DNA of 43,713 nucleotides from Acidobacteria bacterium AH-259-G07 (GCA_027717925.1 JALLON010000002.1:1-43713), one strand, 5' to 3'; counted from the stretch's first letter, positions 7,698-16,300 are shown. The notes: generated by a model not told the origin, from the letters alone. Program-made: numbers and translations.

Positions 7698-8507
7698 ATG
7701 CCCGATCGACTCTGGATTACTTACGCGTGGGCTGACAACGACGAGGGCGATTTCGACTACCTCGTTAACGAGCTCGAAGACGCTGGAGTGCCTGCGATCT
7801 ACGACAAAATCGCACTCGTGCCTGGGCAGAGACTTTGGGAACAGATTGCCGAGCAGATCACCGACGGCGACCTCGGGGGATGGGCGTGTCTCCTTACACC
7901 TACCAGCGTGAGGAGTCAGGCGTGCCGTGAAGAGTTGGACTATGCACTGAATAGGGCGCTGAGCACGCAGGGCGAGGGGTTTCCCTTGATAGGGCTTCTC
8001 CACAGTGTGCCGGTTGAGGAAGTTCCGCCCGCGTTGCGTGTGCGATTGTGCGTGGATCTTGCCAGTCCCAACTGGATCGAGGAAGTTCGTGCCGGATTGG
8101 AGAGGCGTGCACCACAGCGACCTCGGACTGACACGGGCGATCTGCGCGTAGCGCTACACCACCCATACATGGGAAACAGCGAACTCTACGCGGTTGAGTT
8201 CCGTCCTCGATTTGGCGAGTTACGATACTGGCGAATCGCCTACCCGAGCGATGAATCGGATCCTGTGCACCGCGGTACAGGTCCGTCTGGTGCTGGCGGC
8301 GTAGGGGGTATGTTGACTGAGTTCCTGGAGGGCAATGTCGAGCTCGAAGGAGAACAGATGAAATTTTTTGGTGCTGGCAACGCAATAACTCCCGGAACCG
8401 CAGCGTACGTCGTCTTTCGAGACAGGAATCCGGGCTTTCTTGCGTTCGGTGTGACGAACGAGCCCTTTGGTATTCCTCGCCAGTGGATTACGGTACGGTT
8501 TGATTAA
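7698..8507 (+). CDS. TIR-domain protein with beta-rich C-terminal domain
   Basis: 269 residues. The N-terminal 135 residues are a TIR domain: LWITYAWADND (strand A), a GDFDYLVNELEDAG helix, VPGQRLWEQI, a GWACLLTPTS strand and CREELDYAL, where Glu78/79 fits the NAD-cleaving catalytic Glu. Residues of about 145-269 form an unrecognised beta-rich region that may be a sensor or partner-binding part. Bacterial TIR proteins commonly hydrolyse NAD+ to abort infection. The gene is divergent from the EACC1-caspase pair, with an IS scar between. It overlaps the start of the next plus-strand frame by 41 bases. Confidence 0.85.
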   Translation: MPDRLWITYAWADNDEGDFDYLVNELEDAGVPAIYDKIALVPGQRLWEQIAEQITDGDLGGWACLLTPTSVRSQACREELDYALNRALSTQGEGFPLIGLLHSVPVEEVPPALRVRLCVDLASPNWIEEVRAGLERRAPQRPRTDTGDLRVALHHPYMGNSELYAVEFRPRFGELRYWRIAYPSDESDPVHRGTGPSGAGGVGGMLTEFLEGNVELEGEQMKFFGAGNAITPGTAAYVVFRDRNPGFLAFGVTNEPFGIPRQWITVRFD

Positions 8508-8934
8508 CTACGGTTTCAGTGGCCGGATAACAGGAGCTAGCAGCTACTATCACACCGGCATGGGAGATGTTTTTGTTGGCACGCTGTTCGCCATGGGCTT
8601 ATTCCTCTTTTCATACAGGGGGTACATACGTTCAGACGACATTGCTGGTGATCTAGGTTGCGTATTTGCAATTGGTGCGGCGCTGGTGCCGACTACTCCC
8701 GACAATCCCGCTCCAGGTGATGTCCCCCTCATCGGATACCTCCACGTCGCCTTCGCTGCGTTGCTCTTTCTTACCCTCATCTATTTTTCGCTATTCTTGT
8801 TCACGAAAACAGATCCGAACCGGCCAGCTACAAGAAGAAAGCTTCAAAGGAACTGGGTCTACAGGGCATCCGGATACCTAATGAGCCTTTGCATAGTGCT
8901 AATTGTCATCTCACTGACTGCTTTCCTTCCCTAG
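8467..8934 (+). CDS. Membrane protein with SSYYHTGMGDxFVG motif, probably 5'-truncated
   Basis: The open frame has its first ATG inside the TIR gene. The recognisable protein starts around 8530 with GASSYYHTGMGDVFVG. The motif resembles the 'SISAYYHTxMRDxFVG' signature of a small multi-pass membrane family. Four hydrophobic segments follow (about residues 33-48, 63-78, 92-112 and 134-152). Family members I know have one more helix before the motif. Here that part is replaced by TIR-gene sequence, so the gene may be a truncated relic or may be read by coupling from the TIR gene. Function unknown. Confidence 0.5.
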   Translation: MVFLASGLRYGLINYGFSGRITGASSYYHTGMGDVFVGTLFAMGLFLFSYRGYIRSDDIAGDLGCVFAIGAALVPTTPDNPAPGDVPLIGYLHVAFAALLFLTLIYFSLFLFTKTDPNRPATRRKLQRNWVYRASGYLMSLCIVLIVISLTAFLP

Positions 8935-8950
8935 CACCGGGTCAGCTCCC

Positions 8951-9280
8951 ATGTCCATAACCAAAAAAGAACTCCAACAGATCCTGAGCACTCAAACGAA
9001 AGAGTTTAAGGGTCATACTGACCAACGATTCGGCGTGCTTGAAAGGAATCTAAGAAAAGAGCTGAAGCGGTTTGCAGATAAAGAAGATTTCGCTCAACTA
9101 AGAAAGGAGATGAGGCTTCTGGCAACTAAGGAAGATCTCAATCAACAGATCGAAGGTTTGGCTGCTATGGTAAATCGCGGTTTTGACGATATCAAATCTC
9201 AACTTGATGTTCGAAAGACTGTTCGAGAACACGGACGGAAAATCTCAAGGTTGGAACGAGCACTCAATATTAAACTCTAG
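8951..9280 (+). CDS. Small coiled-coil protein
   Basis: 109 residues, ATG at 8951. It is charged and almost wholly helical: an N-terminal KKELQQIL segment, heptad-like stretches with LRKELKRFADKEDF, LRKEMRLLATKEDL and GFDDIKSQL, and a basic end. 'LATKEDL' units of this kind are frequent in small coiled-coil proteins of uncultured bacteria. It lies 16 bases after the membrane-protein gene and may share its transcript, which would end at the hairpin at 9304-9329. No function can be assigned. Confidence 0.7.
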   Translation: MSITKKELQQILSTQTKEFKGHTDQRFGVLERNLRKELKRFADKEDFAQLRKEMRLLATKEDLNQQIEGLAAMVNRGFDDIKSQLDVRKTVREHGRKISRLERALNIKL

Positions 9281-9303
9281 GCAGTTCAATAGATAGAAAG
9301 AGA

Positions 9304-9329
9304 AAAAAGCCAGCGATTGCTGGCTTTTT
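9304..9329 (+). terminator. Intrinsic terminator (bidirectional)
   Basis: AAAAAGCCAGC, loop GATT, GCTGGCTTTTT: a perfect 11-bp stem ending in a T run, 24 bases after the coiled-coil gene. The A run on the left makes it usable from both directions. Confidence 0.9.
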
Positions 9330-9461
9330 GACTAGGAAATTATCTGAACCAAGGTCTCCTTTATCTTTTTGATCTCTCAAACATGTTTGGTAGCAAGAGA
9401 CTCGATGGCTGTCAATGAGCGGGGTTGGCTGGGTGTCGGGTTCTGTCCTGTTCTGAGTGGC

Positions 9462-9625
9462 AAAATTCGGGTCCTGGGGGTGACAGAATTCGGGGCTTTG
9501 GGACTCGGATTTTGGCGGCAGAATTCGGGGCATTTGGACCTGGATTTTGCGTGAGGTGTGGGACGCGGATTTTGGCGGTTTTGTAAGGAATTTTGGGTTG
9601 GTTGTGGGGTTTTTGGGGGTGGAAA
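9462..9625 (+). repeat. Dispersed repeat R1, copy b (most complete)
   Basis: It holds three successive units starting CAAAATTCGGG, CAGAATTCGGGGC and CAGAATTCGGGGC, separated by GGACTCGGATTTTGGCGG-type blocks. It continues into GTGAGG, GGACGCGGATTTTGGCGG and GGGTTGGTTGTGG, as in copy a. AAATTC and GGATTTTGG blocks can pair within a unit, so each unit may fold. The repeat lies between the convergent coiled-coil and TIGR02391-type genes. Confidence 0.7.
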
Positions 9626-9667
9626 TACTAGAGTGAAGAATTTCTGGGAGGAACGAAGTGGTGAAAA

Positions 9668-10381
9668 TCAAGTTGCATTCTCATCTTCAAGCAGAGATTC
9701 GAGTTCACTGATGCGAGCGGTTGCCAGCCGTTCTTTTTCTTTGTTGTATATGAGAGGCCAAATTGTGCCTCCTTCGTAAGCACTCGCTACGAGCTCTGCA
9801 TGAAGATCACAGAAAACTTGCCAGACAGAATGACCCCAGTCTAAGAGTCGGCGCCGACTGGGCTGTAATCTAGCACTTAGCTTTTCGTAAACTTCTTCTA
9901 GTTGATGGTGTGCACGATTGTAGTTTTCGGCCGCGATTTCATTCAGTTCGGCTTGAGTTACCACTTCTCGTTCGGCCCTCGTTAACGGAGGAATGCCTGC
10001 CTCATCTAGCTTGCACATCAGTAAGCTCGCAAGATACAGAAAATGGACTGCCCTTTCCCGCTCCAATTGGATGTTATGGTGAGCTTTTGGATTGCGTATA
10101 CCAGTCATCGCTCCTGCGAAAATCTGCATGTACCCTTGCTGGATGTTCCTCCCAGTCTCTGTGTCTAAATCATCGAGCTTTATAATAGGTCTTTTTAGCG
10201 AAAAGGCGTGGGTCATTAGAGAAGCACCATCTCGTTCCTCGCCTGTTTCCGCTTTCACGTATTCCTTCACACGCTTATTTGCTTGTTTAAGAGCCGATTC
10301 GACAGCATCTGCCAAATGACCGTTCCGAAATTTCTGTTCGGAAACTGCAGTAATCTCGGGGTGAATTATTGACCAGTCCAT
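9668..10381 (-). CDS. TIGR02391 (Hypoth_ymh) family protein
   Basis: 237 residues from the ATG at 10381. The first 120 residues carry the family pattern: IIHPEITAVSEQKFRNGHLADAV, FSLKRPIIKLDDLDT and IFAGAMTGIRNPKAH, ending with a helix rich in LASLLM. The GxRNPxAH motif resembles HEPN-like RNase motifs (R-x4-6-H), so an RNA-targeting role is conceivable (inference). The C-terminal 100 residues are an extra helical extension. It is a single gene between repeat R1b and the propeller gene. TIGR02391 proteins often occur near restriction and phage genes, which fits this neighbourhood. Confidence 0.75.
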   Translation of the reverse strand: MDWSIIHPEITAVSEQKFRNGHLADAVESALKQANKRVKEYVKAETGEERDGASLMTHAFSLKRPIIKLDDLDTETGRNIQQGYMQIFAGAMTGIRNPKAHHNIQLERERAVHFLYLASLLMCKLDEAGIPPLTRAEREVVTQAELNEIAAENYNRAHHQLEEVYEKLSARLQPSRRRLLDWGHSVWQVFCDLHAELVASAYEGGTIWPLIYNKEKERLATARISELESLLEDENAT

Positions 10382-10627
10382 GGTCCCGAATTGTAGCAGA
10401 CTGCCGGGCAGTAGCGGGAAACCTTGAGGAAAAGAAAAAGAGGCTGGGTGGCTCTAATTTGTGGTATATCCGATATTTCTTGACAGCCTTCGAGACGCAG
10501 GAATAGGGTCCCATAGCCAATTATCTTTATGCGAAGAGTAGATCCAGTTATCCAGTAGACAGGCTTGAAAAAAGCAGTGGTTGTGCTATATATGAAGCAT
10601 AACACTCAAAGTACCTCTCCCACTTTC

Positions 10628-11707
10628 ATGAATAAAACACTGAAAATCATCGGTCTAGGTATCGCAGCAACTCTCGTACTTGTAGGCGTATTTTTAAACC
10701 TTTTCTCGCAGCAAAAAAGACTCGACGCTTCGGCCATAACTTTAGTTAAAACTGATTCACTCGACAAAGACATTCTATGGATCGGTACTAGGGATGGCTT
10801 GAAAAAGGCACTCGTTGAAGGGACGCAACTTCGTGGTTTGCAGACATTTCTTCGAGGCGAGGAAATAACTGATGTCGTCTTTGATTCTCCCAATGAAATC
10901 CTTATCGGATCTAGAAACGGTATCTATAAGATGGCACCTGATGGAACTCAGCTGTCAAACCTCACCGCAACCCAGTTCGGAGAAGTCCACGTCGTCGCTG
11001 TGACTCATGAACCCAACGATCCTCGTAAAATTTACGCGGTGGTACAAGACGGCCTGATCCGAAGTAAAGACGGTGGCATCACGTGGACGAGGATTAGAGA
11101 GGGATTAAACTTGCGTTATACTGCGCCATGGGGATCTGAACTCACTTATAACATTATATCAACCAGCCTCCACCAAACCCTTGACTCCGACACCATCTAC
11201 GTAGGCACCAACGGTACTGGCATATTTAAAATCAGAATCGACCAGGACTTTTGGGTACCCGTCAATACTGGCTTGTCTCCCTCCATAGGTGCTGCACCTA
11301 TAGCTCCCGTGGAATCTATCGCGGTAGACCCCCACAATCCTGACACTGTCTATATCACCCTAGAGGTTAAAGGTATTTTCAAATCAGTGGATGGTGGCCA
11401 AAATTGGATAAGGCTAACCCAAGGGCTCCCAGAAACTTACTATCACAGGACTGCTCCATCATTGGTCTCAATCGGTAAAACCGACAGAGTTGTCGCCGCA
11501 ATAAATCGCCCTCTGCTTTCTCAAATAGAAGGAGCGGTTTTCCTTTCCATAAATAGCGGTCAAAGTTGGCAGAAGATAGCTCGGTTTGGCGAAGCAATTA
11601 GCCATCTTTCGATAATCGACTCGACAAGTGACATTCTTTTCATGGTTGATGAGCAGATCATTTGGTTGACTCCAAATGGCGATCGCTTTAATACGGTGGA
11701 ATTTTGA
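10628..11707 (+). CDS. Membrane-anchored Asp-box (BNR/VPS10-like) beta-propeller protein
   Basis: The frame is open from 10565, but the ATG at 10628 (MNKTLKIIGLG) begins directly at a signal-anchor helix and is preferred; 359 residues. The exported part contains repeated WD/Kelch-like strands with Asp-boxes SKDGGITW, SVDGGQNW and SINSGQSW, plus two AVDP/THEPNDPRK-type turns typical of sortilin/VPS10-like propellers. Such domains bind ligands, often glycans or proteins, and the gene shows no catalytic motif. It is 29 bases upstream of the ChW-repeat gene and probably cotranscribed with it. Confidence 0.75.
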   Translation: MNKTLKIIGLGIAATLVLVGVFLNLFSQQKRLDASAITLVKTDSLDKDILWIGTRDGLKKALVEGTQLRGLQTFLRGEEITDVVFDSPNEILIGSRNGIYKMAPDGTQLSNLTATQFGEVHVVAVTHEPNDPRKIYAVVQDGLIRSKDGGITWTRIREGLNLRYTAPWGSELTYNIISTSLHQTLDSDTIYVGTNGTGIFKIRIDQDFWVPVNTGLSPSIGAAPIAPVESIAVDPHNPDTVYITLEVKGIFKSVDGGQNWIRLTQGLPETYYHRTAPSLVSIGKTDRVVAAINRPLLSQIEGAVFLSINSGQSWQKIARFGEAISHLSIIDSTSDILFMVDEQIIWLTPNGDRFNTVEF

Positions 11708-11736
11708 ACACTACATGATTTTTGGGAAGTTAAGAG

Positions 11737-14700
11737 GTGCGAAGAAAAACACTACTTTGTTTCTCCCTGCACATTCTTCTTTGCGGTGTTGACCCCCTCC
11801 TTTGTCAGCGCCCGGAGAATATTCATGTGGTCACTCTCCCTGCTCCACTTCTCAAAATCACTTCGGGTGAAGAATTTGATCCTCTTGCTCTTGCTATTGC
11901 TAACAGATTCTACGAAGCCCGAGGTGACGACTACGATTTCTTAACAATCTTTACGACCTTCTCTTTAGAGAATCCTGACAGCATACCTGCAAGATACCAG
12001 CCGGTAAGAAACGACATTGACGGCATCGGGCGAGATCTGTTCGACAAGTCAGACCACTTTTTCCCGGATGCCCAGAAGTTCCATCGACTCCAAGGCATCA
12101 TTTTGATGTACGAGCTGGACCAATGGCCTGACGATTTTAATCAAAGGTTTGAGAGGAGCGCTTTTTCAACCTTCTCTGTTTTGGCTCAGGAGCTAGGCCA
12201 CCGATGGGGTGCGTATATTCGTTTTAAAAGAGATGATGAAAGCAGAGAGGATCTTTTAGGTAGAAATAATGCACACTGGAGCTTTTACTTTAACACGCAA
12301 ACGATCGCCCCTAGCGTAACGGGCAGGGACGTTTCCTCTTCGTCACTGCAAGGTAATGCCTGGCAGGAGAATGGAAATGGTACTTTTTCCACCATAGGCG
12401 ATGGAGTTGATGGCTACAGCATGCTGGACCTGTACCTCATGGGTCTCGTGAACCTAGATACTTCGGAACGCTTCTCTTATATAAGCAATCCGTCGCGATC
12501 ATCATTGTTTTCTTCTTTGCCAAGTAAGAACGATAACCCTAAGGTGGGTGTAACGGTCCGGGGCAAGCTAGAGTCTTTAACTCTGGCGGATGTCATTAAC
12601 CAAGAGAAGCCACGCAATCCCGCTGTGGGACCCAACACTTTCAGACAGGCCTTTATCCTAGTCGAGAAAGAAGGAGAGCCTGCAACTGAGTTACAGATTT
12701 CAAAGGTAGATAAGATACGAAAGGAGTGGAAAAAATACTTTAATCAAGCAACATTTAGTCTGGGCCAGGTGGTTACATCACTGGTTAATAAGACCGGTCC
12801 CCTCCTATCCATCAATAAAACATCGTTTTGTGTTGGCGATACCTGGACTTTAGGGGTTACAGACGGTCAGCCGGGGAGCTCGGTATTTCTACACGTATGG
12901 AAAGACATTAATAATGATGGTGATTTTAATGATCCTGGCGAGGACACAGGCGAGTCAGGACCTTATGGAGATCCCATTCACGCAGATGGAACTTGGGATC
13001 TAGGCGGAACTTTCGATTCCAATGCAATAGGTAACTGGCGAATACAAGCCACAGTTGCTGAACAACAATCAAATCCCATTACATTTTCAATTCTTTCCGA
13101 GTGCGATACGACGGACCCGACGGTGGATGCGTTTCGAGTGAGCCCGGGCAGCGTCACGATCGGCAATCCCTTTACCATTTCCTACACAGCTTCTGACGCC
13201 GGAGGTTCTGGGCTGAACGGGGTGGAACTGAACCGAGCCAACGATCGTGGTGGGTCTCCGGTGAATTGGACCGCAATCGACAGAAACTCTCATTCCGGCA
13301 ACGGCCCTGTTTCGGGCTCTTTCTCCGATGTGCCCTCTTCTGAAGGAACCTATTGGTATGGTGTGCATGCGGTGGATAATGCGGGTAACCGGACGCCCGA
13401 ACCCAATCCACCAGGACCCATAAAAGTGACCGTTGACGAGGAACTCACCTTGTCGGTCTCATTGTTGGCGAGTCCCAGCAGCGGGAGTGCACCGCTCAAT
13501 GGGGTGGATCTGACGGCCACTGTTTCCGGGTCAGCCACGGGGACAATCAATTACATCTTTTACTGCGACCGCTCGGATTCGGGGACCAAGATCACGTCTG
13601 GCTGGGCGGACAAGTTTGACGGTATCAACGACAACCCAAAGACGGCAGTCGATGCGTGTAACTACAACTCGGCAGGCACCTACACGGCCAAGGTGATTGC
13701 TGAGCGGGGCGATGCTCCACCGGCAGAGGCGAGGACCACCATCACGGTTTCAAGGCCGCCTCAGCCCACTCTGCGCATCGATGGAGACCTGTCCAGCACC
13801 CTCCAGCAGAATGGTGGAACTTTTCAATTTACCGGCTCTAATTACACACAGGACGGGAAAGTAACACGATATCTGCGCGATGAGAATGAAAACAAAACCA
13901 TTCTGAAACCTACCCTTCCTAGTGATGACATGGCCGACAGCAACGGAAACATTGGTTGGCAGTTTGCGCCGGGGTGTGAGCATGCCCCAGGCGACTATAC
14001 GATCTGGGTGGTGGACGAGGATACTAAAAGGAAGAGCAATACAGTTACCGAGACGATCACCGCCAGCGATAGCTGCCTGATTCCCCAGATCACCTACATC
14101 GATCCCCCCCAGGTGGAGCCGAGCACTTTCACCTTGACCATTAACGGAAAGAATTTCGACAGCGGAGCCAAGGATCAGGTCTACTGGAAGGCCACCGGAA
14201 CATTGATTGGCAGCGGCGTGGAATCCGGCGACCTGATCAGCCTCAGCTCGAATCAGCTGGTGGTGAAGGAGCGGATGGACGGGGTCGAGCCGGGAACCTA
14301 CCTGGTACGCGTGAAAAACGGAAACGGAAAACTCTCCAATGGTGTGGATCTGGTGGTTCTGCCAACAGTCACGTATGAGGGTCATTTTGCCTTCACTGGC
14401 TGGTCAAGTCCTGTTAGCAACGGAGATACTTTGGGCGAGCCTGGCGGAAACCAACTGGAAGCGATCAAGATTTGGCTGAGCGACTATGGAATCACTTATC
14501 GAGCCCACGTGGCATTCGACGGGTGGCTAGGATGGGTGTCGGATGGCGGGGTGGCGGGTACAACCGGGGAGGCCAAGCAGATGGAGGCGATTGAAATCAA
14601 ACTCGTTGGTGCGCCCAGCTCTATCCATGTCTGGTACCGGGTGTACATTGAAGGTTTTACATGGCAGGGGTGGGCATCGGATGGAGCAACTGCCGGCACT

Positions 14701-14751
14701 GTCGGAGAGGCTAAAGCAATACAGGCCATTGAGATAAAAATCGAGGACTAA
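11737..14751 (+). CDS. Exported metalloprotease-like protein with Ig-like, IPT-like and three ChW repeats
   Basis: 1004 residues from a GTG. Signal peptide (about 1-23), then an N-terminal domain resembling a zinc metalloprotease. The helix reads SVLAQELGHRWG, so the expected first zinc His of HExxH is Gln151, while Glu152 and His155 remain. Next come an EF-hand-like DINNDGDFNDPGED loop (about 390), several beta-sandwich domains, and an IPT/TIG-like domain near 800-880. The C terminus has three ChW (hydrophobic repeats with conserved Trp) units: FTGWSSPVSNGDTLGE, FDGWLGWVSDGGVAGT and FTWQGWASDGATAGT, each closing with QLEAIKI-like strands. It is likely a surface or secreted adhesin/hydrolase. 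The Gln substitution makes proteolysis uncertain. Confidence 0.75.
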   Translation: MRRKTLLCFSLHILLCGVDPLLCQRPENIHVVTLPAPLLKITSGEEFDPLALAIANRFYEARGDDYDFLTIFTTFSLENPDSIPARYQPVRNDIDGIGRDLFDKSDHFFPDAQKFHRLQGIILMYELDQWPDDFNQRFERSAFSTFSVLAQELGHRWGAYIRFKRDDESREDLLGRNNAHWSFYFNTQTIAPSVTGRDVSSSSLQGNAWQENGNGTFSTIGDGVDGYSMLDLYLMGLVNLDTSERFSYISNPSRSSLFSSLPSKNDNPKVGVTVRGKLESLTLADVINQEKPRNPAVGPNTFRQAFILVEKEGEPATELQISKVDKIRKEWKKYFNQATFSLGQVVTSLVNKTGPLLSINKTSFCVGDTWTLGVTDGQPGSSVFLHVWKDINNDGDFNDPGEDTGESGPYGDPIHADGTWDLGGTFDSNAIGNWRIQATVAEQQSNPITFSILSECDTTDPTVDAFRVSPGSVTIGNPFTISYTASDAGGSGLNGVELNRANDRGGSPVNWTAIDRNSHSGNGPVSGSFSDVPSSEGTYWYGVHAVDNAGNRTPEPNPPGPIKVTVDEELTLSVSLLASPSSGSAPLNGVDLTATVSGSATGTINYIFYCDRSDSGTKITSGWADKFDGINDNPKTAVDACNYNSAGTYTAKVIAERGDAPPAEARTTITVSRPPQPTLRIDGDLSSTLQQNGGTFQFTGSNYTQDGKVTRYLRDENENKTILKPTLPSDDMADSNGNIGWQFAPGCEHAPGDYTIWVVDEDTKRKSNTVTETITASDSCLIPQITYIDPPQVEPSTFTLTINGKNFDSGAKDQVYWKATGTLIGSGVESGDLISLSSNQLVVKERMDGVEPGTYLVRVKNGNGKLSNGVDLVVLPTVTYEGHFAFTGWSSPVSNGDTLGEPGGNQLEAIKIWLSDYGITYRAHVAFDGWLGWVSDGGVAGTTGEAKQMEAIEIKLVGAPSSIHVWYRVYIEGFTWQGWASDGATAGTVGEAKAIQAIEIKIED

Positions 14752-14828
14752 TCCGTTGGGATTTTGTTGTGTGGTAGGTTGATTGTATGGGGAAGAGAAG
14801 CTAAGGGGCGTAAAATGGTTTGTCTATC

Positions 14829-14927
14829 ATGAACGAGAGGCCACCTCCGCCAAAGCCGCCAACGCCACCTCAGCCACCACCTAAACCTCCTAGTCCTCCT
14901 CCGTCCGGGGTTAAGCGTCTGAGTTGA
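14829..14927 (+). CDS. Possible proline-rich mini-ORF (32 residues)
   Basis: ATG to TGA, 33 codons. Half of the residues are Pro in PPPPKPP/PPQPPPKPP runs, with a basic C-terminal end. No good ribosome-binding site is visible. It lies 77 bases after the ChW gene, and its 3' part overlaps a TCCTCCTCCGTCCGGGG block that recurs at 26917. It could instead be a non-coding C-rich repeat or the relic of a Pro-rich linker. Confidence 0.25.
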   Translation: MNERPPPPKPPTPPQPPPKPPSPPPSGVKRLS

Positions 14928-14939
14928 TGCCATTGGTCA

Positions 14940-15103
14940 TCTTGAGTGTTGAGTGATGTTGACAAATGATGAAATTCGGGGTGTGGTGAGGTTTTAGGAC
15001 GCCGAGCACAAAAAAAGCCGACCATATGGTCGGCTTTACTTGTCTTAACGCCAAAAACTCTTAGTTCTTATTGCCGGTATCTGTCCATTGAGCGGGGGCG
15101 ATA
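14940..15103 (-). repeat. Dispersed repeat R2, copy 1, with terminator and HTH-gene tail
   Basis: Shared with copies at 26960-27213 and 28235-28350: GTTGACAAATGATGAAATTC, then GGGGTGTGGTGAG, then CCGAGCACAAAAAAA. It contains a terminator palindrome. Beyond that, on the minus strand, 15068-15103 encodes YRPRSMDRYRQ-stop, matching the C terminus of the HTH gene at 28351 (YRPRSMDRNGRN). It is the decayed 3' end of a related element. Confidence 0.65.
15008..15037 (-). terminator. Intrinsic terminator, 24-base palindrome plus T run
   Basis: AAAGCCGACCATATGGTCGG and the rest of a perfect palindrome at 15014-15037. On the minus strand it is followed by seven T. It would end transcripts from the minus-strand gene at 15203. 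Confidence 0.85.
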
Positions 15104-15202
15104 GTGAGGCAGATTGAACACAAGTTCTAATGTTTACAATGCGGATGGAATAAATACAAACGACCGGGGTGTAATTACCAGCTGTTTGGGGTCAAACGTC
15201 CG

Positions 15203-16156
15203 TTACTTGTTCCCTGTCTCATGGATTTGGTGAAGCCGTCTAATTGTGGTGGCTGCCTCTTTATATCGCGTTTTTTGCTCTGACTCAGGTGTGGACCAAA
15301 GTTCCTTGAGCTTGAGCTTTATTGTTTGCAAAATTTCTTCATCATTGAGGGTACCGATAGCGTTGTGCGTCCTAATTGCTGTTGCCAAATCACTATGGTC
15401 TAAAGCTGACTGAGCAAAGCCACGAAGAGTAGCTTTGGCTCGCTCAGCTGCTGCCTCATGAAACTCTCTCTTTTTGCGATCCCACACTTCGAACTTGTAA
15501 GATTTGGGTGCTTTCTCCAAGGTGTGGTAACCCCAATCCTTGATTTTCTTGCCGAGATCGTAGTCATTCCGCATCCTACCCAACTTATCAGATAGTGCTT
15601 TTACTTCTTCCGGAGAAAGAAGTAGCGAGTTATTGGCTATCTCCCTTTCTTCGCCAATGAATTTAGCGAGCGTATCTATGACTTTGTCAGGCGTAATTTC
15701 CCGGAAGGATCGAACCCGGATTGGAACATTCTCTATGATCCTGTGAAGATACTGCTCTCTGGTGACTTGAGCGATTGGGATGTGGTACTCACTATAAACA
15801 GGCAATCGATATTCGCCGTAATTCTTCTGAGACGTTAGCAAGGTCGCCTGACTCAACACTTTTTCTTTCTGGAAGGCGGAAAGCTCATTGGGTGCTTTCA
15901 ACGCGAGGTAATTTGCATATCCGATGTCATGTGATTTCTCAAGTATAGTTTTGTATTCCAAGTCGTCATCAAATCTCTCGGGTGTCTCAGAGACATCAGC
16001 TAATCTTTCGCCTGATTCCTGGATCAATTCATAAAGCTCCTCCAACCCTTTCGTCTTTTTTTCCTTTTCAACGCCCATTTCCTGCGGACTTGGGCGCTCG
16101 TATTCACCGGGCAAATCCCATTGTTTTAATTGTTTTAATGGTTTGTTAACAATCAT
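15203..16156 (-). CDS. Unknown helical protein
   Basis: The frame is open from an ATG at 16300 (365 residues). The more plausible start is the ATG at 16156 (317 residues, MIVNKPLKQLK), because the first 48 residues look like translated non-coding sequence; neither start has a convincing ribosome-binding site. The product is soluble, charged and mainly helical, without a signal peptide or membrane helix. Distinct stretches are HDIGYANYLALKAP, EYRLPVYSEYHIP and FREITPDKVIDTLAKFIGEE. I do not recognise a family. It ends 131 bases before an intrinsic terminator and is isolated between repeat R2 copy 1 and the vWA operon, which is divergent from it. Confidence 0.6.
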   Translation of the reverse strand: MIVNKPLKQLKQWDLPGEYERPSPQEMGVEKEKKTKGLEELYELIQESGERLADVSETPERFDDDLEYKTILEKSHDIGYANYLALKAPNELSAFQKEKVLSQATLLTSQKNYGEYRLPVYSEYHIPIAQVTREQYLHRIIENVPIRVRSFREITPDKVIDTLAKFIGEEREIANNSLLLSPEEVKALSDKLGRMRNDYDLGKKIKDWGYHTLEKAPKSYKFEVWDRKKREFHEAAAERAKATLRGFAQSALDHSDLATAIRTHNAIGTLNDEEILQTIKLKLKELWSTPESEQKTRYKEAATTIRRLHQIHETGNK

Positions 16157-16300
16157 TGAAAAACGCTGTTTTTTTAAACAATCATCACCTGGTAGACCAA
16201 CACTGAAGTCGATCACAGCCCCGAGTGCTGAGGAGTCGGCCGGATTGTCGCCAGTTTTTAGAACTCTTGTCGGTTCAACAGCTCTGCGCGGCATCCGCAT

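Noticed and set aside
7900..8385. 161-residue minus-strand frame across the TIR gene
   Set aside because: It lies wholly opposite a well-supported TIR gene and has an arginine/proline/serine-rich composition typical of an antisense shadow.
9462..9625. Possible CRISPR-like array in repeat R1b
   Set aside because: Units are 35-38 bases but abut each other, vary in sequence and have no spacers of uniform length. No cas gene is in the window.
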